Positions 42,288 through 51,200 are shown, counted from the first letter of the stretch. The stretch is 64,000 nt of DNA from Microbispora hainanensis (GCF_006874475.1 NZ_VIRM01000006.1:62001-126000); one strand, 5' to 3'. The notes: generated from the letters alone by a model not told the origin. Translations and numbers: made by a program.

Positions 42288-43286
42288 TCAGCGGCGGCGC
42301 AGGCCGAGTCCGGCGAGGGCGGCGAGCCCGAGACCGGCGGCGGTGACGAGGCGGCGGTGCTGCGACATCCACAATTGCACGCTGCGACCGTGCGACCGCC
42401 GGTCGAAGCTGCCGTGCGCGCCGTAGTCCTTGTCCTCGTCCGCCGGTTCCCACAGGTTGGACACCCCAGTGGGCGCCTTCTCGCCGGTGAGCTGCGACTT
42501 CACGCCGGTCCTCGCGAGGTAGCGGTCGAGCAGCGCGGGCGCCAGCCGCTGGCCGATGATGGTGGCCGCGGTCATCCCGCCGACCCAATACTCCTTGCGC
42601 TCCGGATGCTCCGCGGCGTAGACGAGCGCGTCGGCGGCCACCTCCGGCTGGTAGATCGGCGGCACCGGCTGCGCGTGCCGCCGCATCCGGTTCAGTCCCC
42701 AGTCGAACTGCGGGGTGTTCAAAGCCGGAAGCTGCACCACCGTGATCTTCACGCCCGAGTCCTCGGCGAGCAGCTCGGTCCGCACCGACTCGGTGAACCC
42801 GACGATCGCGTGCTTGGCGCCGCAGTACGCCGACTGCAGCGGGATCGACCGGTAGGCCAGGGCAGAGCCCGCCTGCACGATGGCGCCCTTGTCGCGCGGC
42901 TTCATCATCTCCAGGGCCACGCGGGTGCCCCAGACGTAGCCGAGATAGGTCACCTTGGTCTCGCGCTCGTACTCCTCGGGAGTGATCTCCAGGAACGGCG
43001 CGAACACCGTCGTGAACGCGATGTTGATCCACACGTCGATCGGGCCCAGCTCGGCCTCGGCGCGCTGGGCGGCCTGGCGGACCTGGTCATAGTCGGAGAC
43101 GTCCGCGGCGAAGGTCTTCCCGGTGCCTCCCTCGGCCCCGACGTCCACGGCCGCGCCCGCGAGGCCCGCCTCTCCCCGTGCGATGAGCGCGACCTTCGCG
43201 CCCTCCGCTCCGAGCTGCCGGACCACCGCGCGGCCCACGCCGCCGCTCGCGCCGGTCACCACGACGACCTTGTCCTTCAGGCTCAC
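42288..43286 (-). CDS. Short-chain dehydrogenase/reductase (extended, with C-terminal membrane-proximal tail)
   Basis: 332 residues. Rossmann motif VVVVTGASGGVGRAVV (about 7-22). The catalytic Tyr/Lys are in YCGAKHAIVGF preceded by AGSALAYRSIP. Normal SDR sequence ends near 250. The remaining ~80 residues include ASRP-independent linker sequence (TGEKAPTGVSNLWEPADEDK) and a short hydrophobic end (LVTAAGLGLAALAGLGLRRR) that may anchor it to the membrane. GTG start at 43286. It is third in a probable operon hldE, small membrane protein, SDR. Confidence 0.9.
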   Translation of the reverse strand: MSLKDKVVVVTGASGGVGRAVVRQLGAEGAKVALIARGEAGLAGAAVDVGAEGGTGKTFAADVSDYDQVRQAAQRAEAELGPIDVWINIAFTTVFAPFLEITPEEYERETKVTYLGYVWGTRVALEMMKPRDKGAIVQAGSALAYRSIPLQSAYCGAKHAIVGFTESVRTELLAEDSGVKITVVQLPALNTPQFDWGLNRMRRHAQPVPPIYQPEVAADALVYAAEHPERKEYWVGGMTAATIIGQRLAPALLDRYLARTGVKSQLTGEKAPTGVSNLWEPADEDKDYGAHGSFDRRSHGRSVQLWMSQHRRLVTAAGLGLAALAGLGLRRR

Positions 43287-43290
43287 CTCG

Positions 43291-43539
43291 TCATCCTCTC
43301 GATCGCGGCCCGCCGCCCAGCCTCTTCTGCTTGCGTACGGCGAGGGCCATGTAGAGGCCGATGGCCGCCATGATCACCACGACGACCCCTGTCAGCCACC
43401 ACAGGCGGCCGACGAAGGAAAGCACCAGTACGGCGACGCAGAAGACCAGTGCGAACGACCCAATGCGGATGCGGATCACATCCATCGGGGTCCCCTCCAC
43501 CATGGGCTTGCCGGTCGGAGAGCGTTGTTCTTCGGTCAT
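43291..43539 (-). CDS. Small two-helix membrane protein
   Basis: 82 residues with a hydrophilic N-terminus and two hydrophobic helices (about 27-45 and 48-68: FALVFCVAVLVLSFVG and LTGVVVVIMAAIGLYMALAV), then a basic tail. Unrecognised family. It sits 10 bp after hldE and 4 bp before the SDR start, so it is certainly co-transcribed. Confidence 0.75.
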   Translation of the reverse strand: MTEEQRSPTGKPMVEGTPMDVIRIRIGSFALVFCVAVLVLSFVGRLWWLTGVVVVIMAAIGLYMALAVRKQKRLGGGPRSRG

Positions 43540-43549
43540 GGGGCCCCCT

Positions 43550-44995
43550 CTACCCTCGAATCCGGTTCACTATCGCCGTGGTCGAGCGGTCCGGGACGTA
43601 TCCGAGCACCCGCACCTCTCCGCCGAGCTCCCTGACCAGCGCCGCCTCGGGCAGCAGGTCGGGGTGGTAGTCGCCGCCCTTGACGTACACGTCCGGCCGC
43701 ACGAGCCGCAGCAGCTCGGTCGGGCTGTCCTCGTCGAAGACGGTGATGTAGTCCACGCAGCCCAGCGCCGCGAGCACCGCCACCCGGTCCTCGCACCGGT
43801 TGATCGGGCGCTGCGGTCCCTTCAGCCGGGCCACGCCGTCGTCGCCGTTGACGGCGACGACCAGCACGTCGCCGAGCCGTGCGGCCTCCTCCAGGCAGGC
43901 GACGTGGCCGCGGTGCAGCACGTCGAAGCAGCCGTTGGTGAAGACGATCCGCCTGCCCTCGGCGCGGTCGCGCTCCAGGCACGCGGCCAGCCGTTCGGGC
44001 GGCAGCGCGGTGCCGGGGCGCAGCGCCTGCAGCAGGTCCTCGTGGGAGCAGGCGGCCGTCCCCTGGCGGCGCACCACCACGCTCGCCGCCGCCTGGCCGA
44101 TGTCGGCGGCGTGCTCGGGTTCGGCGCCCGCCGCCAGGGCGAGCGAGAACGCCGCGGTGAAGGTGTCGCCCGCGCCGATGCTCATCGTGTCGGGCGCGGG
44201 GGTCGCGTACGTGCGATGCGGCGGCCTGCCGCGCCGGTGCAGCAGCGTGCCCTCGCCGTCCAGCGTGGTGACCACGAGGTCGGCGCCGGTGGCCGCGATG
44301 AGGTCGTCCGAGCGCGCGGACAGGAACGCCACCCGGTCGTGGTCGTGCCCCTCGCCCAGCAGCCGCCGCACCTCGGCATAGTTGGGCAGCACGGCAGTCG
44401 GCCGGCAGTCGCGCCAGGCGGCCACGTCGTGGGCGTCCACCACGAGGATCGGCGCGCCGCGCGAGCCCTCGCTGCGGTCGATGCTCAGGTCGCACAGCAC
44501 CCGGCGGACGTCCGGGGTGCACACCCCGCCGCCGTAGTCGCAGGCGATGACGACGTCGGCGTCCGCCGCGAGCCGGATGATCTGCTCGATGAGGTCGCGC
44601 TCGGCCGCCTCCGCCAGCGGCGCCTCGTCCTCCTCGTCGTATCGCGCGACGATCTGGCCCTCGGTCAGCACCCGGCGCTTGACCGAGGTCCGCCGGCTCC
44701 GCACGATGACCAGGCCCTCGATGTCGAGCCGTCCCAGTGTCGCGTTGAGCGTCGCCCCGGCGGGGTCGGCGCCGGTGACGCCCACCATGTGGACCCGTGC
44801 GCCGAGGGCGGCCAGGTTGACCGCCGTGTTGGCGGCGCCGCCCGGCTGGTCCTCGATCCGCTCGACGGTCACCACCGGCACCGGGGCCTCCTGCGCCATG
44901 CGCTTGGAGCGGCCCCGCAGCCATGAGTCGAGCATCACGTCCCCGACCACGACGGCTGTGACATCACCGAAACGGCTGAGCGTCTCTTCCGTCAT
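43550..44995 (-). CDS. hldE: Bifunctional heptose-7-phosphate kinase / heptose-1-phosphate adenylyltransferase
   Basis: A 481-residue two-domain enzyme of ADP-heptose synthesis. Residues 1-320 are a PfkB/ribokinase-like kinase (VVVGDVMLDSWLRGRSKRMA, QPGGAANTAVNLAALG, and the catalytic GAGDTFTAAFSLALAAG). Residues ~345-481 are a cytidylyltransferase-like domain with FTNGCFDVLHRGHVACLEEA (HxGH type) and GGDYHPDLLPEA. In Gram-negatives it feeds LPS core; here, in a Gram-positive, it suggests heptosylated glycans or natural products. Neighbours supply a heptosyltransferase-like GT9, a GT4 and a transketolase. gmhA and gmhB are not in the window. Confidence 0.94.
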   Translation of the reverse strand: MTEETLSRFGDVTAVVVGDVMLDSWLRGRSKRMAQEAPVPVVTVERIEDQPGGAANTAVNLAALGARVHMVGVTGADPAGATLNATLGRLDIEGLVIVRSRRTSVKRRVLTEGQIVARYDEEDEAPLAEAAERDLIEQIIRLAADADVVIACDYGGGVCTPDVRRVLCDLSIDRSEGSRGAPILVVDAHDVAAWRDCRPTAVLPNYAEVRRLLGEGHDHDRVAFLSARSDDLIAATGADLVVTTLDGEGTLLHRRGRPPHRTYATPAPDTMSIGAGDTFTAAFSLALAAGAEPEHAADIGQAAASVVVRRQGTAACSHEDLLQALRPGTALPPERLAACLERDRAEGRRIVFTNGCFDVLHRGHVACLEEAARLGDVLVVAVNGDDGVARLKGPQRPINRCEDRVAVLAALGCVDYITVFDEDSPTELLRLVRPDVYVKGGDYHPDLLPEAALVRELGGEVRVLGYVPDRSTTAIVNRIRG

Positions 44996-45182
44996 ATCTC
45001 GGCGGCTACCCCCGCAGACGCAGGGGAAACAACAGGCACCGCAGACCTGCCCGCCCGGTTTGGGGCCGTCGCACCGGGGTAACCGGGATCAGACGTCGCT
45101 CCACACGAGTGCTCCGCCGGGCGTCAGCCGGCGGGCCGGACGAATGGGGGTGTCCGATGCACGAGGGGACGGGGCGGGTGGC

Positions 45183-46244
45183 ATGAGCGCCCTGCTCGTG
45201 GAAGGAGTCGAGCGGATCGCGGTGCTGAGGGCCAACGCCCTCGGCGATCTGCTGCTGGCGCTGCCCGCCATCGGGGCGCTCAGGCGGGCCTATCCGGCCG
45301 CGAGGATCACCCTGCTCGGGAGTGAATGGCACGCGCGGTTCCTGCGCGATCGCCCGGGTCCGGTGGACGAGGTGGTGGCGTTGCCGCCCATCTCCGGCGT
45401 CTCCTCCCCGGCCGACGGGTCCGCAGGGCCGGCCGCGCCCGAGGAGCTGTACGAGGACCTGCGGCGGCGCAGGTTCGACCTGGCCGTCCAGATGCACGGC
45501 GGCGGGCGCAACTCCAATCCGTTCATCCGCCGTCTCGGCGCACGGGTGACCGCCGGCCTGCGCACCCCCGACGCCGAGCCGCTCGACCGCTGGGTGCCGT
45601 ACGTCCACTACCAGCACGAGACCCTGCGCTACCTGGAGGTGGCGGGGCTGCTCGGCGCGACCGCCACCGAGATCGAGCCGCGGATCGCGGTCGTGAGGAA
45701 GGACTGGGCCGAGCTCAACCGCACGCTCGGCAAGGTGCCCCGGGGACTGGTGGCGATCCACCCGGGCGCGGGCGACCGGCGCAGGAGATGGCCGCCGGAA
45801 CGCTTCGCCGAGGTCGCCGACCGCCTCGGACGGCCGGTGGTGGTGACCGGCGTCGAGGAGGAGCGGGACGTCGTCGAGAAGGTCGTCGCGCAGATGCAGA
45901 CCCCGGCGAGGGCCGTCGTCGGAGAGCTGTCCCTCGGCGGGCTCACGGCGCTGTACGCCGCCTGCGACCTGCTCGTCTCCAACGACACGGGGCCGCGTCA
46001 CCTGGCGGCGGCGACCGGCACCCCCACGGTGGGCGTCTACTGGTGCGGCAACATGATCAACTGGGGTCCGCTGAGCAGGGGGCACCAGCGGCCACTGATC
46101 TCCTGGACGTCCGGCTGCCCGGTCTGCGGAATGCCCGCCGACCCCAGGCTGGGCATGCCGGAGTGCGGTCACCAGGACATCTCCTGGGTGGGTGACGTGA
46201 GCCTGGACGACGTGCTCGAACAGGCGTGGGAGCTGCTGCGATGA
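45183..46244 (+). CDS. Glycosyltransferase family 9 (ADP-heptosyltransferase-like)
   Basis: A 353-residue GT-B enzyme. N-terminal VERIAVLRANALGDLLLALP (about 7-26), then ALRRAYPAARITLLG. The C-terminal donor site is IHPGAGDRRRRWPPERFAEV and NDTGPRHLAAATGTPTVGVY, both classic GT9 marks. Four cysteines near the end (CPVCGMP, MPECGH) look like an added zinc knuckle, unusual in the family. ATG at 45183. It is divergent from hldE, whose product ADP-heptose is the usual GT9 donor. The downstream topoisomerase gene overlaps by 4 bp. Confidence 0.92.
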   Translation: MSALLVEGVERIAVLRANALGDLLLALPAIGALRRAYPAARITLLGSEWHARFLRDRPGPVDEVVALPPISGVSSPADGSAGPAAPEELYEDLRRRRFDLAVQMHGGGRNSNPFIRRLGARVTAGLRTPDAEPLDRWVPYVHYQHETLRYLEVAGLLGATATEIEPRIAVVRKDWAELNRTLGKVPRGLVAIHPGAGDRRRRWPPERFAEVADRLGRPVVVTGVEEERDVVEKVVAQMQTPARAVVGELSLGGLTALYAACDLLVSNDTGPRHLAAATGTPTVGVYWCGNMINWGPLSRGHQRPLISWTSGCPVCGMPADPRLGMPECGHQDISWVGDVSLDDVLEQAWELLR

Positions 46245-47383
46245 GCACCGTCACCGAGAAGTCGGCCACCCGGAAGTCGGCCACCCGGAAGTCGGCCACC
46301 CGGAAGTCGGCCACCCGGAAGGGCCCCACCCAGGAGACCCTCGCGGAAACGGCCAAGGTCTTCGAGACTCCGCCCGTCGAGCTGCGGCCGAGCGACCCCG
46401 GCGAGCCGGGCATCCGGCGCAGGCGCCGCGGGCGCGGGTTCAGCTACACCTGGGCCTCCGGCCGTACGGTGAAGGACCGCGCCACCCTGCGCCGCATCAG
46501 GTCCCTCGCGATCCCGCCGGCCTGGACGGACGTGTGGATCTGCGCCCACCCGAACGGTCACCTTCAGGCCGTGGGCACCGACTCGGCGGGCCGGCGGCAG
46601 TATCGCTATCACGACGAGTGGCGCAGGCAGCAGGACGAGGCCAAGTTCGACCACGTGCTGGAGATCGCCCGGCGGCTGCCGGCGTTCCGCGAGCGGGTCG
46701 CGCGCGACCTGCGCGGCGACGAGCTGAGCCGCGAGCGCGTGCTGGCCACCGCCGCGCGCATGCTCGACATCGGCTTCTTCCGCGTCGGCGGGGAGGAGTA
46801 CACCGACTCGTACGGCCTGGCCACGCTGAAGACCTCGCACGTCAAATGCGGCGACGGCGAGGTCGTGTGCCGCTACCTGGCCAAGGGCCGCAAGGAGCGG
46901 GAGCAGGTGCTGTCCGACGCCGACGTGTGCGAGGTGCTGTCGGCGCTGTCGAAGGGCCGAAAGGGCGAGCTGCTGCGCTACCGCACCGACGAGGGATGGG
47001 TGGACGTGCGGAGCGCCGACATCAACGCCTACCTGAAGGAGGCGTTCGGCACCGAGGTCTCGGCCAAGGACTTCCGCACCTGGCACGCCACCGTCCTGGC
47101 GGCGGTCGGGCTCGCCGTCTCCCGCCCCGTACGCAGCGGCGCGGGGCACAAGCGGGCCGTCTCCCGGGTGATGAAGGAGGTGTCGGAATACCTGGGCAAC
47201 ACGCCGTCGGTCTGCCGCGCCTCCTACGTGGATCCACGCGTCATCGCGCTGTACGAGAAGGGCCGTACGGTTCCTCTCGAACGGCTGGGCGAGGACACCG
47301 GCGAGGGCCGGCTCGCCACCCACGGGCCGGTGGAGGAGGCCGTCATCGAACTCCTGTGCCGAGCGCCCGCACGGCGCCGGTGA
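46241..47383 (+). CDS. DNA topoisomerase IB (poxvirus-like)
   Basis: 380 residues. The N-terminal tail has four SATRK repeats from a 15-bp array, perhaps extra DNA-binding charge. The conserved core runs from GFSYTWASGRTVKDRATLRR, IRSLAIPPAWTDVWICAHPN and YRYHDEWRRQQDEAKFDHV. The catalytic domain shows RVGGEEYTDSYGLATLKTSH, KDFRTWHAT and the active-site Tyr in PSVCRASYVDPRVI. The enzyme relaxes supercoils by transient 3'-phosphotyrosine links. Start ATG 46241 overlaps the GT9 stop (ATGA). Confidence 0.94.
   Translation: MSTVTEKSATRKSATRKSATRKSATRKGPTQETLAETAKVFETPPVELRPSDPGEPGIRRRRRGRGFSYTWASGRTVKDRATLRRIRSLAIPPAWTDVWICAHPNGHLQAVGTDSAGRRQYRYHDEWRRQQDEAKFDHVLEIARRLPAFRERVARDLRGDELSRERVLATAARMLDIGFFRVGGEEYTDSYGLATLKTSHVKCGDGEVVCRYLAKGRKEREQVLSDADVCEVLSALSKGRKGELLRYRTDEGWVDVRSADINAYLKEAFGTEVSAKDFRTWHATVLAAVGLAVSRPVRSGAGHKRAVSRVMKEVSEYLGNTPSVCRASYVDPRVIALYEKGRTVPLERLGEDTGEGRLATHGPVEEAVIELLCRAPARRR
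46259..46318. repeat. Perfect 15-bp tandem repeat, four copies, in the topoisomerase IB gene
   Basis: Four identical copies of AAGTCGGCCACCCGG, encoding KSATR. Confidence 0.96.
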
Positions 47384-47548
47384 CCACCTGCCGTTGACGA
47401 CCTGGGCGTTTGACCACCTGCGCGTTTGACGACCTGGGCCTTTGACCAGCTGGGCGGCGAAAACCGCGCCGGTGAGCAGGCCCCCGATGCCGCCGGAACG
47501 CGGCACGAGGGCCGTCACCTCAGCGGCTCACGTCGGAGATCGGCCGGA
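47384..47548. repeat. Degenerate 16-bp repeats in the convergent gap
   Basis: At about 47390-47450 GTTGACGACCTGGGC, GTTTGACCACCTGCGC, GTTTGACGACCTGGGC and CTTTGACCAGCTGGGC follow in tandem between topoisomerase IB and the GT4 gene. No terminator hairpin recognised. Confidence 0.75.
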
Positions 47549-48757
47549 TCACGAAGCGCTCCTCGCCGGTTCCCGGGCGGACAGCACCCGGTCGTAGGCG
47601 GCCAGGCTCTCGGTGGCGATGCGGCTCCAGGCATACCTCGCGCGGGCGCGGTCGGCCCCCGCGATGCCGTACGCCGTGCGCCGCACCCGGTCGTCGAGCA
47701 GCCTGCGCAGCGCCTTGGCCAGCACGGCGGGGTTGCGGGGCGGCACGAGAAAGCCGGTCACGGCGTTGACCACCGTCTCCTTCTGGCCGCCGACCGCGGA
47801 GGCGACGACCGGGACACCACAGGCCATCGCCTCCAGCGCCACCATCCCGAACGGCTCATACCAGGGCACCGACACGACGGCGGTGGCCGAGCGCAGCAGC
47901 GCGGGCAGCGTGTCGCGCTCGACCCGGCCCAGGAAGCGGACCCGGTCGGAGACGCCCGCCCGGGTCGCGAGCCAGCGCAGCCGGGTGACCTCGGGGTCGC
48001 GGTGCAGCTCGGCCGCCGGGGGACCGCCCGCGATGACCAGCTCGGCGTCCCGCAGGTGCCGCAGGGCTTCGATGGTGGTCTCCAGGCCCTTGCGCGGCAC
48101 GAGACGGCCGACCGACAGCAGGCGGGGGCGCTCCGGCCGTTCCAGAGGCTCGACGTGGGGGTGGAAGGCGGCGACGTCCACGCCGCAGGGGACGACCCGG
48201 GTCGCGCGGCGCCGCACCCCCATGCGGATCAGCTCGTCGACCTCGTCGTTGCAGGTCGCGATGATGCCGTCGACCCGCCGTCCGATGTCGGCCTCGGCCT
48301 GGGCGCGATCCCGGGGGCTGGTGTCCGCCGGGCCCTGGTGCCGACGCTTGACGCTGCCGAGCGCGTGGTAGGTGTGGACGACCGGGATGCGGAGCTTCTC
48401 CACCGCGGCGAGCGCGGCCAGCCCGCTCATCCAGAAGTGGCTGTGCACGATGCCCGGGCGGTCGAACAGCCACCGGTCGTGCAGCCACTTAGCGAAGTGG
48501 GGGATCCAGGGCAGGATCTCGTCCTTGGGGATCTCGGCGGCGGGGCCCGCGGGGACGTGGACGACGTCCACACCCGGGCCGAAGGCGACGGTTTCCGGCA
48601 GGTCCTCCCGGTCTTTGCGGGTGTAGACGGTGACCTCGTGACCGGCGCGGGCGAGCTCCAGGGCGAGGGCGGCGACGTGCACGTTCTGGCCGCCGGAGTC
48701 GACACCGCCGAGGGTGGCGAGCGGGCTGGCGTGCTCCGAGACCATGGCGATCTTCAC
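47549..48757 (-). CDS. Glycosyltransferase family 4
   Basis: A 402-residue GT-B enzyme. N-terminal acceptor domain MKIAMVSEHASPLATLGGVD, SGGQNVHVAALALELARAGH and HSHFWMSG. C-terminal donor domain RLLSVGRLVPRKGLETTIEA and VPWYEPFGMVALEAMACGVP (the E-x7-E motif), then VVASAVGGQKETV. The overall pattern is close to sucrose-phosphate-synthase/MshA-type enzymes using NDP-glucose or UDP-GlcNAc. It lies opposite the GT9-topoisomerase genes, and with hldE suggests glycan assembly. Acceptor unknown. Confidence 0.93.
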   Translation of the reverse strand: MKIAMVSEHASPLATLGGVDSGGQNVHVAALALELARAGHEVTVYTRKDREDLPETVAFGPGVDVVHVPAGPAAEIPKDEILPWIPHFAKWLHDRWLFDRPGIVHSHFWMSGLAALAAVEKLRIPVVHTYHALGSVKRRHQGPADTSPRDRAQAEADIGRRVDGIIATCNDEVDELIRMGVRRRATRVVPCGVDVAAFHPHVEPLERPERPRLLSVGRLVPRKGLETTIEALRHLRDAELVIAGGPPAAELHRDPEVTRLRWLATRAGVSDRVRFLGRVERDTLPALLRSATAVVSVPWYEPFGMVALEAMACGVPVVASAVGGQKETVVNAVTGFLVPPRNPAVLAKALRRLLDDRVRRTAYGIAGADRARARYAWSRIATESLAAYDRVLSAREPARSAS

Positions 48758-49304
48758 TGGGGGTTCCTCCAGGTGCGGCAGTGGCGAATACCCGGCTCGG
48801 GGGTCAGGGAGTCCAGGTGGGCGGGCCCGGCGACCGGAATGGGGACGCCGAGCGGAACGGGGACGGCGGCCGGTCGGTGCGGGAGCCGCGGGCGCGCGCT
48901 TGGCGGGCCGCGGCGGGGAGACAGGGGGTGGACAGGCAGGCGGTGGACAGGCAGGCGGTGGACAGGCAGGCGGTGGGCAGGCAGGCGGTGGACAGGCAGG
49001 CGGTGGGCAGGCAGGCGGTGGGCAGGCAGGGGGCGGGCAGGCAGGCGGTGGGCAGGCAGGCGGTGGGCAGGCAGGGGGCGGGCGTGCGGCCCGGTGAGGG
49101 CGGCGACGCGGCGGGGTGGGGTCCTGTGCCTGTTCCCAAGACGCTCCTCCATCACGGCATGCTCACGCCACGGAGGTACCTGCGTCTTAGGCACCAATAT
49201 CAACACCCCTATCCACCCTCGCGCCCGTCAAACCACTTGGTTTCGCCCGGGAAGGGCCGGGCAGCGCTAGCCGTACGGAACCGAGGGGGACATGAGGGGA
49301 AGAT
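48758..49304. other. Long intergenic region carrying a minisatellite
   Basis: 547 bp between divergent GT4 and BON genes. The middle third is the 15-bp repeat array at 48924-49085. The final 150 bp are less repetitive and must hold the BON/phosphoesterase promoter. Frames across the array stay open only because the 15-bp period preserves frame, giving LPAHR or CLPTA polymers; I do not count them as genes. Confidence 0.6.
48924..49085. repeat. 15-bp minisatellite, about 11 copies
   Basis: Units GGACAGGCAGGCGGT and GGGCAGGCAGGCGGT alternate, with GGGCAGGCAGGGGGC variants near the right end. The ordered mixture of variants indicates repeated local duplication. Confidence 0.95.
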
Positions 49305-49550
49305 ATGGAGACGCCGCACTATGTCGCGGCCCGCGTGCAGCGGGCGCTCGCGGAGGACGATCGGACCGCCGAGCTGGGCATCCGGGTGGATGTACGAGGA
49401 GAAGAGATCTACCTGCGCGGACAGGTCTCCTGTGACGAGCGGCGGCGCCAGATCGAGAACGTCGCCCGGGAGGCGGCTCCGGGCCTGCGGGTGCACAACG
49501 AGATCACCTTGGTGGAGGTGCAGGAGGCGGGAGAGGAGGAGCACCTGTGA
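49305..49550 (+). CDS. BON domain protein
   Basis: 81 residues forming one BON (OsmY-like) domain: YVAARVQRALAEDDRTAELG, IRVDVRGEEIYLRGQVSCDE, RRRQIENVAREAAPGLRVHN and EITLVEV. BON domains bind membranes or pores and often accompany osmotic stress. No signal peptide, so cytoplasmic. It overlaps the phosphoesterase start by 4 bp (GTGA), making a coupled pair. Confidence 0.9.
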   Translation: METPHYVAARVQRALAEDDRTAELGIRVDVRGEEIYLRGQVSCDERRRQIENVAREAAPGLRVHNEITLVEVQEAGEEEHL

Positions 49551-50275
49551 GGGAGCTGCGGATCGCCGCCGTCGCCGACATCCATCTGGGCGAGGATCTG
49601 CGCGGCCACTATCGCAAGAAGATCGAGGGCATCGAACGTCGCGCGGACGTGCTGCTGGTGGGAGGCGATCTGACCAGGCACGGCACGATCGCCGAGGGCC
49701 GGGTGGTCGCCGAGGAGCTGAGCGGCCTGCCCATCCCGGTCGTCGCCGTGCTCGGCAACCACGACTACCACTCCGACTGCAACCAGGAGATCATCGCTCT
49801 CCTCCGTGACGCCGGCATCGTCGTCCTCGACGACGAGAGCACCGTCCTCTCCATCGACGGCGTACGGCTCGGGGTCGCCGGAGGCAAGGGTTTCGGCGGC
49901 GGGTTCGCCGGGAAGTGCGCGAGCGAGTTCGGCGAGCCGGAGACCAAGGCGTTCGTCCGGCACACGAAGGAGATCGCCGAGCGGTGGCGGCGGGCGCTCA
50001 AGGGCCTGGACGCCGACCACAGGATCGTGCTCAGCCACTACTCACCGGTCAAGGACACGCTGATGGGCGAGCCGCCGGAAATCTATCCGTTCCTCGGCAG
50101 CTACATGCTGGCGGAGGCGGCCGACGCCGAGGGCGCCGACCTTATCATTCACGGTCATGCGCACGCGGGCACGGAAAAAGGCGTCACTCCCGGCGGTATC
50201 CGGGTGCGTAATGTCGCCCTTCCGGTAATCAAGCACGCCTACACCGTTTACTGCCTGGAAGGCGACGATTGCTGA
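49547..50275 (+). CDS. Calcineurin-like metallophosphoesterase
   Basis: A 242-residue dinuclear-metal phosphoesterase. The five motifs are in order: AVADIHLG (DxH), LLVGGDLTRHG (GDxx), VLGNHDYHSD (GNHD), RIVLSHYSP and IIHGHAHAG (GHxH). Substrate unknown; such stand-alone enzymes hydrolyse nucleotides or phosphodiesters. GTG 49547 is coupled to the BON gene. A bidirectional terminator follows at 50291. Confidence 0.93.
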   Translation: MRELRIAAVADIHLGEDLRGHYRKKIEGIERRADVLLVGGDLTRHGTIAEGRVVAEELSGLPIPVVAVLGNHDYHSDCNQEIIALLRDAGIVVLDDESTVLSIDGVRLGVAGGKGFGGGFAGKCASEFGEPETKAFVRHTKEIAERWRRALKGLDADHRIVLSHYSPVKDTLMGEPPEIYPFLGSYMLAEAADAEGADLIIHGHAHAGTEKGVTPGGIRVRNVALPVIKHAYTVYCLEGDDC

Positions 50276-50290
50276 TTCGCTGTTCCGATT

Positions 50291-50330
50291 CCGAGACGGC
50301 GACCGGCCCTTCGGCCGATCGCCGTCTCGG
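50291..50330. terminator. Bidirectional terminator
   Basis: A 12-bp perfect stem (50291-50302 CCGAGACGGCGA with 50319-50330) extended internally by CGGCC/GGCCG. It lies between the phosphoesterase and the convergent small membrane gene. Confidence 0.8.
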
Positions 50331-50379
50331 TGTCCGCGAGTAGCGTGGGTGAGGTTGCGGCTGGTGGGTGAGGTTGCGG

Positions 50380-50529
50380 TTAGGGATTGAAGATGCTGAC
50401 GCCCCCGGGGCCGACCAGGAATCCGAGGACGATGAGGACGATCCCCCAGAGGATGTCCCGACGGGCCAGGATGACGTAGATCCCGGCGATGACCAGTACC
50501 ACGGCGATGATCCAAAGCAGAGTAGCCAT
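50380..50529 (-). CDS. Very small membrane protein with GPGGVSIFN tail
   Basis: 49 residues: two hydrophobic helices (ATLLWIIAVVLVIAGIYVIL and ILWGIVLIVLGFLVG) around the loop ARRD, ending GPGGVSIFNP. Small GPGG-type hydrophobic proteins of this kind recur in actinomycete genomes, with unknown role. ATG 50529 follows GGAGGG. An upstream in-frame extension to 50628 lacks coding character. Confidence 0.75.
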   Translation of the reverse strand: MATLLWIIAVVLVIAGIYVILARRDILWGIVLIVLGFLVGPGGVSIFNP

Positions 50530-50661
50530 GGCCCTCCACTGCCCCTGCAAAGGGTCTCGTAACATCATCGAGCCCTGGCGCCGATTGAATTTGCCGCTGA
50601 AGCACCCATTGTTACGTCTGCTTGACAATATCGGGGCATCCGGTGATGCATGACGACTTTC

Positions 50662-51200
50662 GGCTATTTGGCAGCGCGTGCTGGAGGGGGCCGTCGACGT
50701 CGTCAGGGAGCTGTGGACGGGCGAGCCGGTGACGTACCGCGGCGAGTTCTACGGCGAGTTCTACGGCGAGTTCTACGAGGTGGACAGGGCCCGGCTCTAC
50801 TCGCTGCCCGACCGGCCTCCGCCGATCTACGTCTCGGGCTTCGGGCCCAAGCCGGTCGAGCTCGCGGGACGGCTCGGCGACGGCTGCATCCACACCGCGC
50901 CCGCCGCCGACATGGTCGAGGCGTTCCACAGGGCGGGCGACGAGGGCAAGCCGTGCGCGGCCGGGCCGAAGGTGCGCCGGGTGTATGACGAGGCCGAGGC
51001 GCGCAAGACCGTCCACATGCTCTGGTCCAACCAGGGGATCCCGGGCGAGGCCGCCCAGCTCCTGCCGCTGCCGCGGCACTTCGAGCAGCTCTCGGGCTCG
51101 TCACGGGGCGCGGCCGCGGGATCCCGGGCGAGGCCGCCCAGCTCCTGCCGCTGCCGCGGCACTTCGAGCAGCTCTCGGGCTCGTCACGGGGCGCGGCCGC
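50662..51200 (+). pseudogene. F420-dependent LLM-class oxidoreductase, 5'-truncated and repeat-disrupted
   Basis: The frame WQRVLEGAVDVVRELWTGEP, then YEVDRARLYSLPDRPPPIYV, SGFGPKPVELAGRLGDGCI, matches the middle of F420-dependent glucose-6-phosphate-dehydrogenase-like luciferase-family enzymes. The first ~140 residues are missing. A GEFY unit is triplicated by a 12-bp repeat (~50740-50775). After HFEQLS an 83-bp segment is tandemly duplicated, which breaks the frame. The original C-terminus is lost. A dead gene still undergoing duplications. Confidence 0.85.
51035..51200. repeat. Perfect 83-bp tandem duplication in the F420-oxidoreductase pseudogene
   Basis: 51035-51117 and 51118-51200 are identical over 83 bases (starting GGGATCCCGGGCGAGG). 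83 is not a multiple of three, so it destroys the frame. Confidence 0.96.

Noticed and set aside
48924-49085. Possible CRISPR array
   Set aside because: Repeats are contiguous 15-mers without spacers, and no cas genes are nearby.
48754-49206. ORFs encoding LPAHR or CLPTA polymers across the 15-bp minisatellite
   Set aside because: A period of 15 bp keeps all six frames open, so openness is not evidence of coding; no conserved flanking protein sequence.
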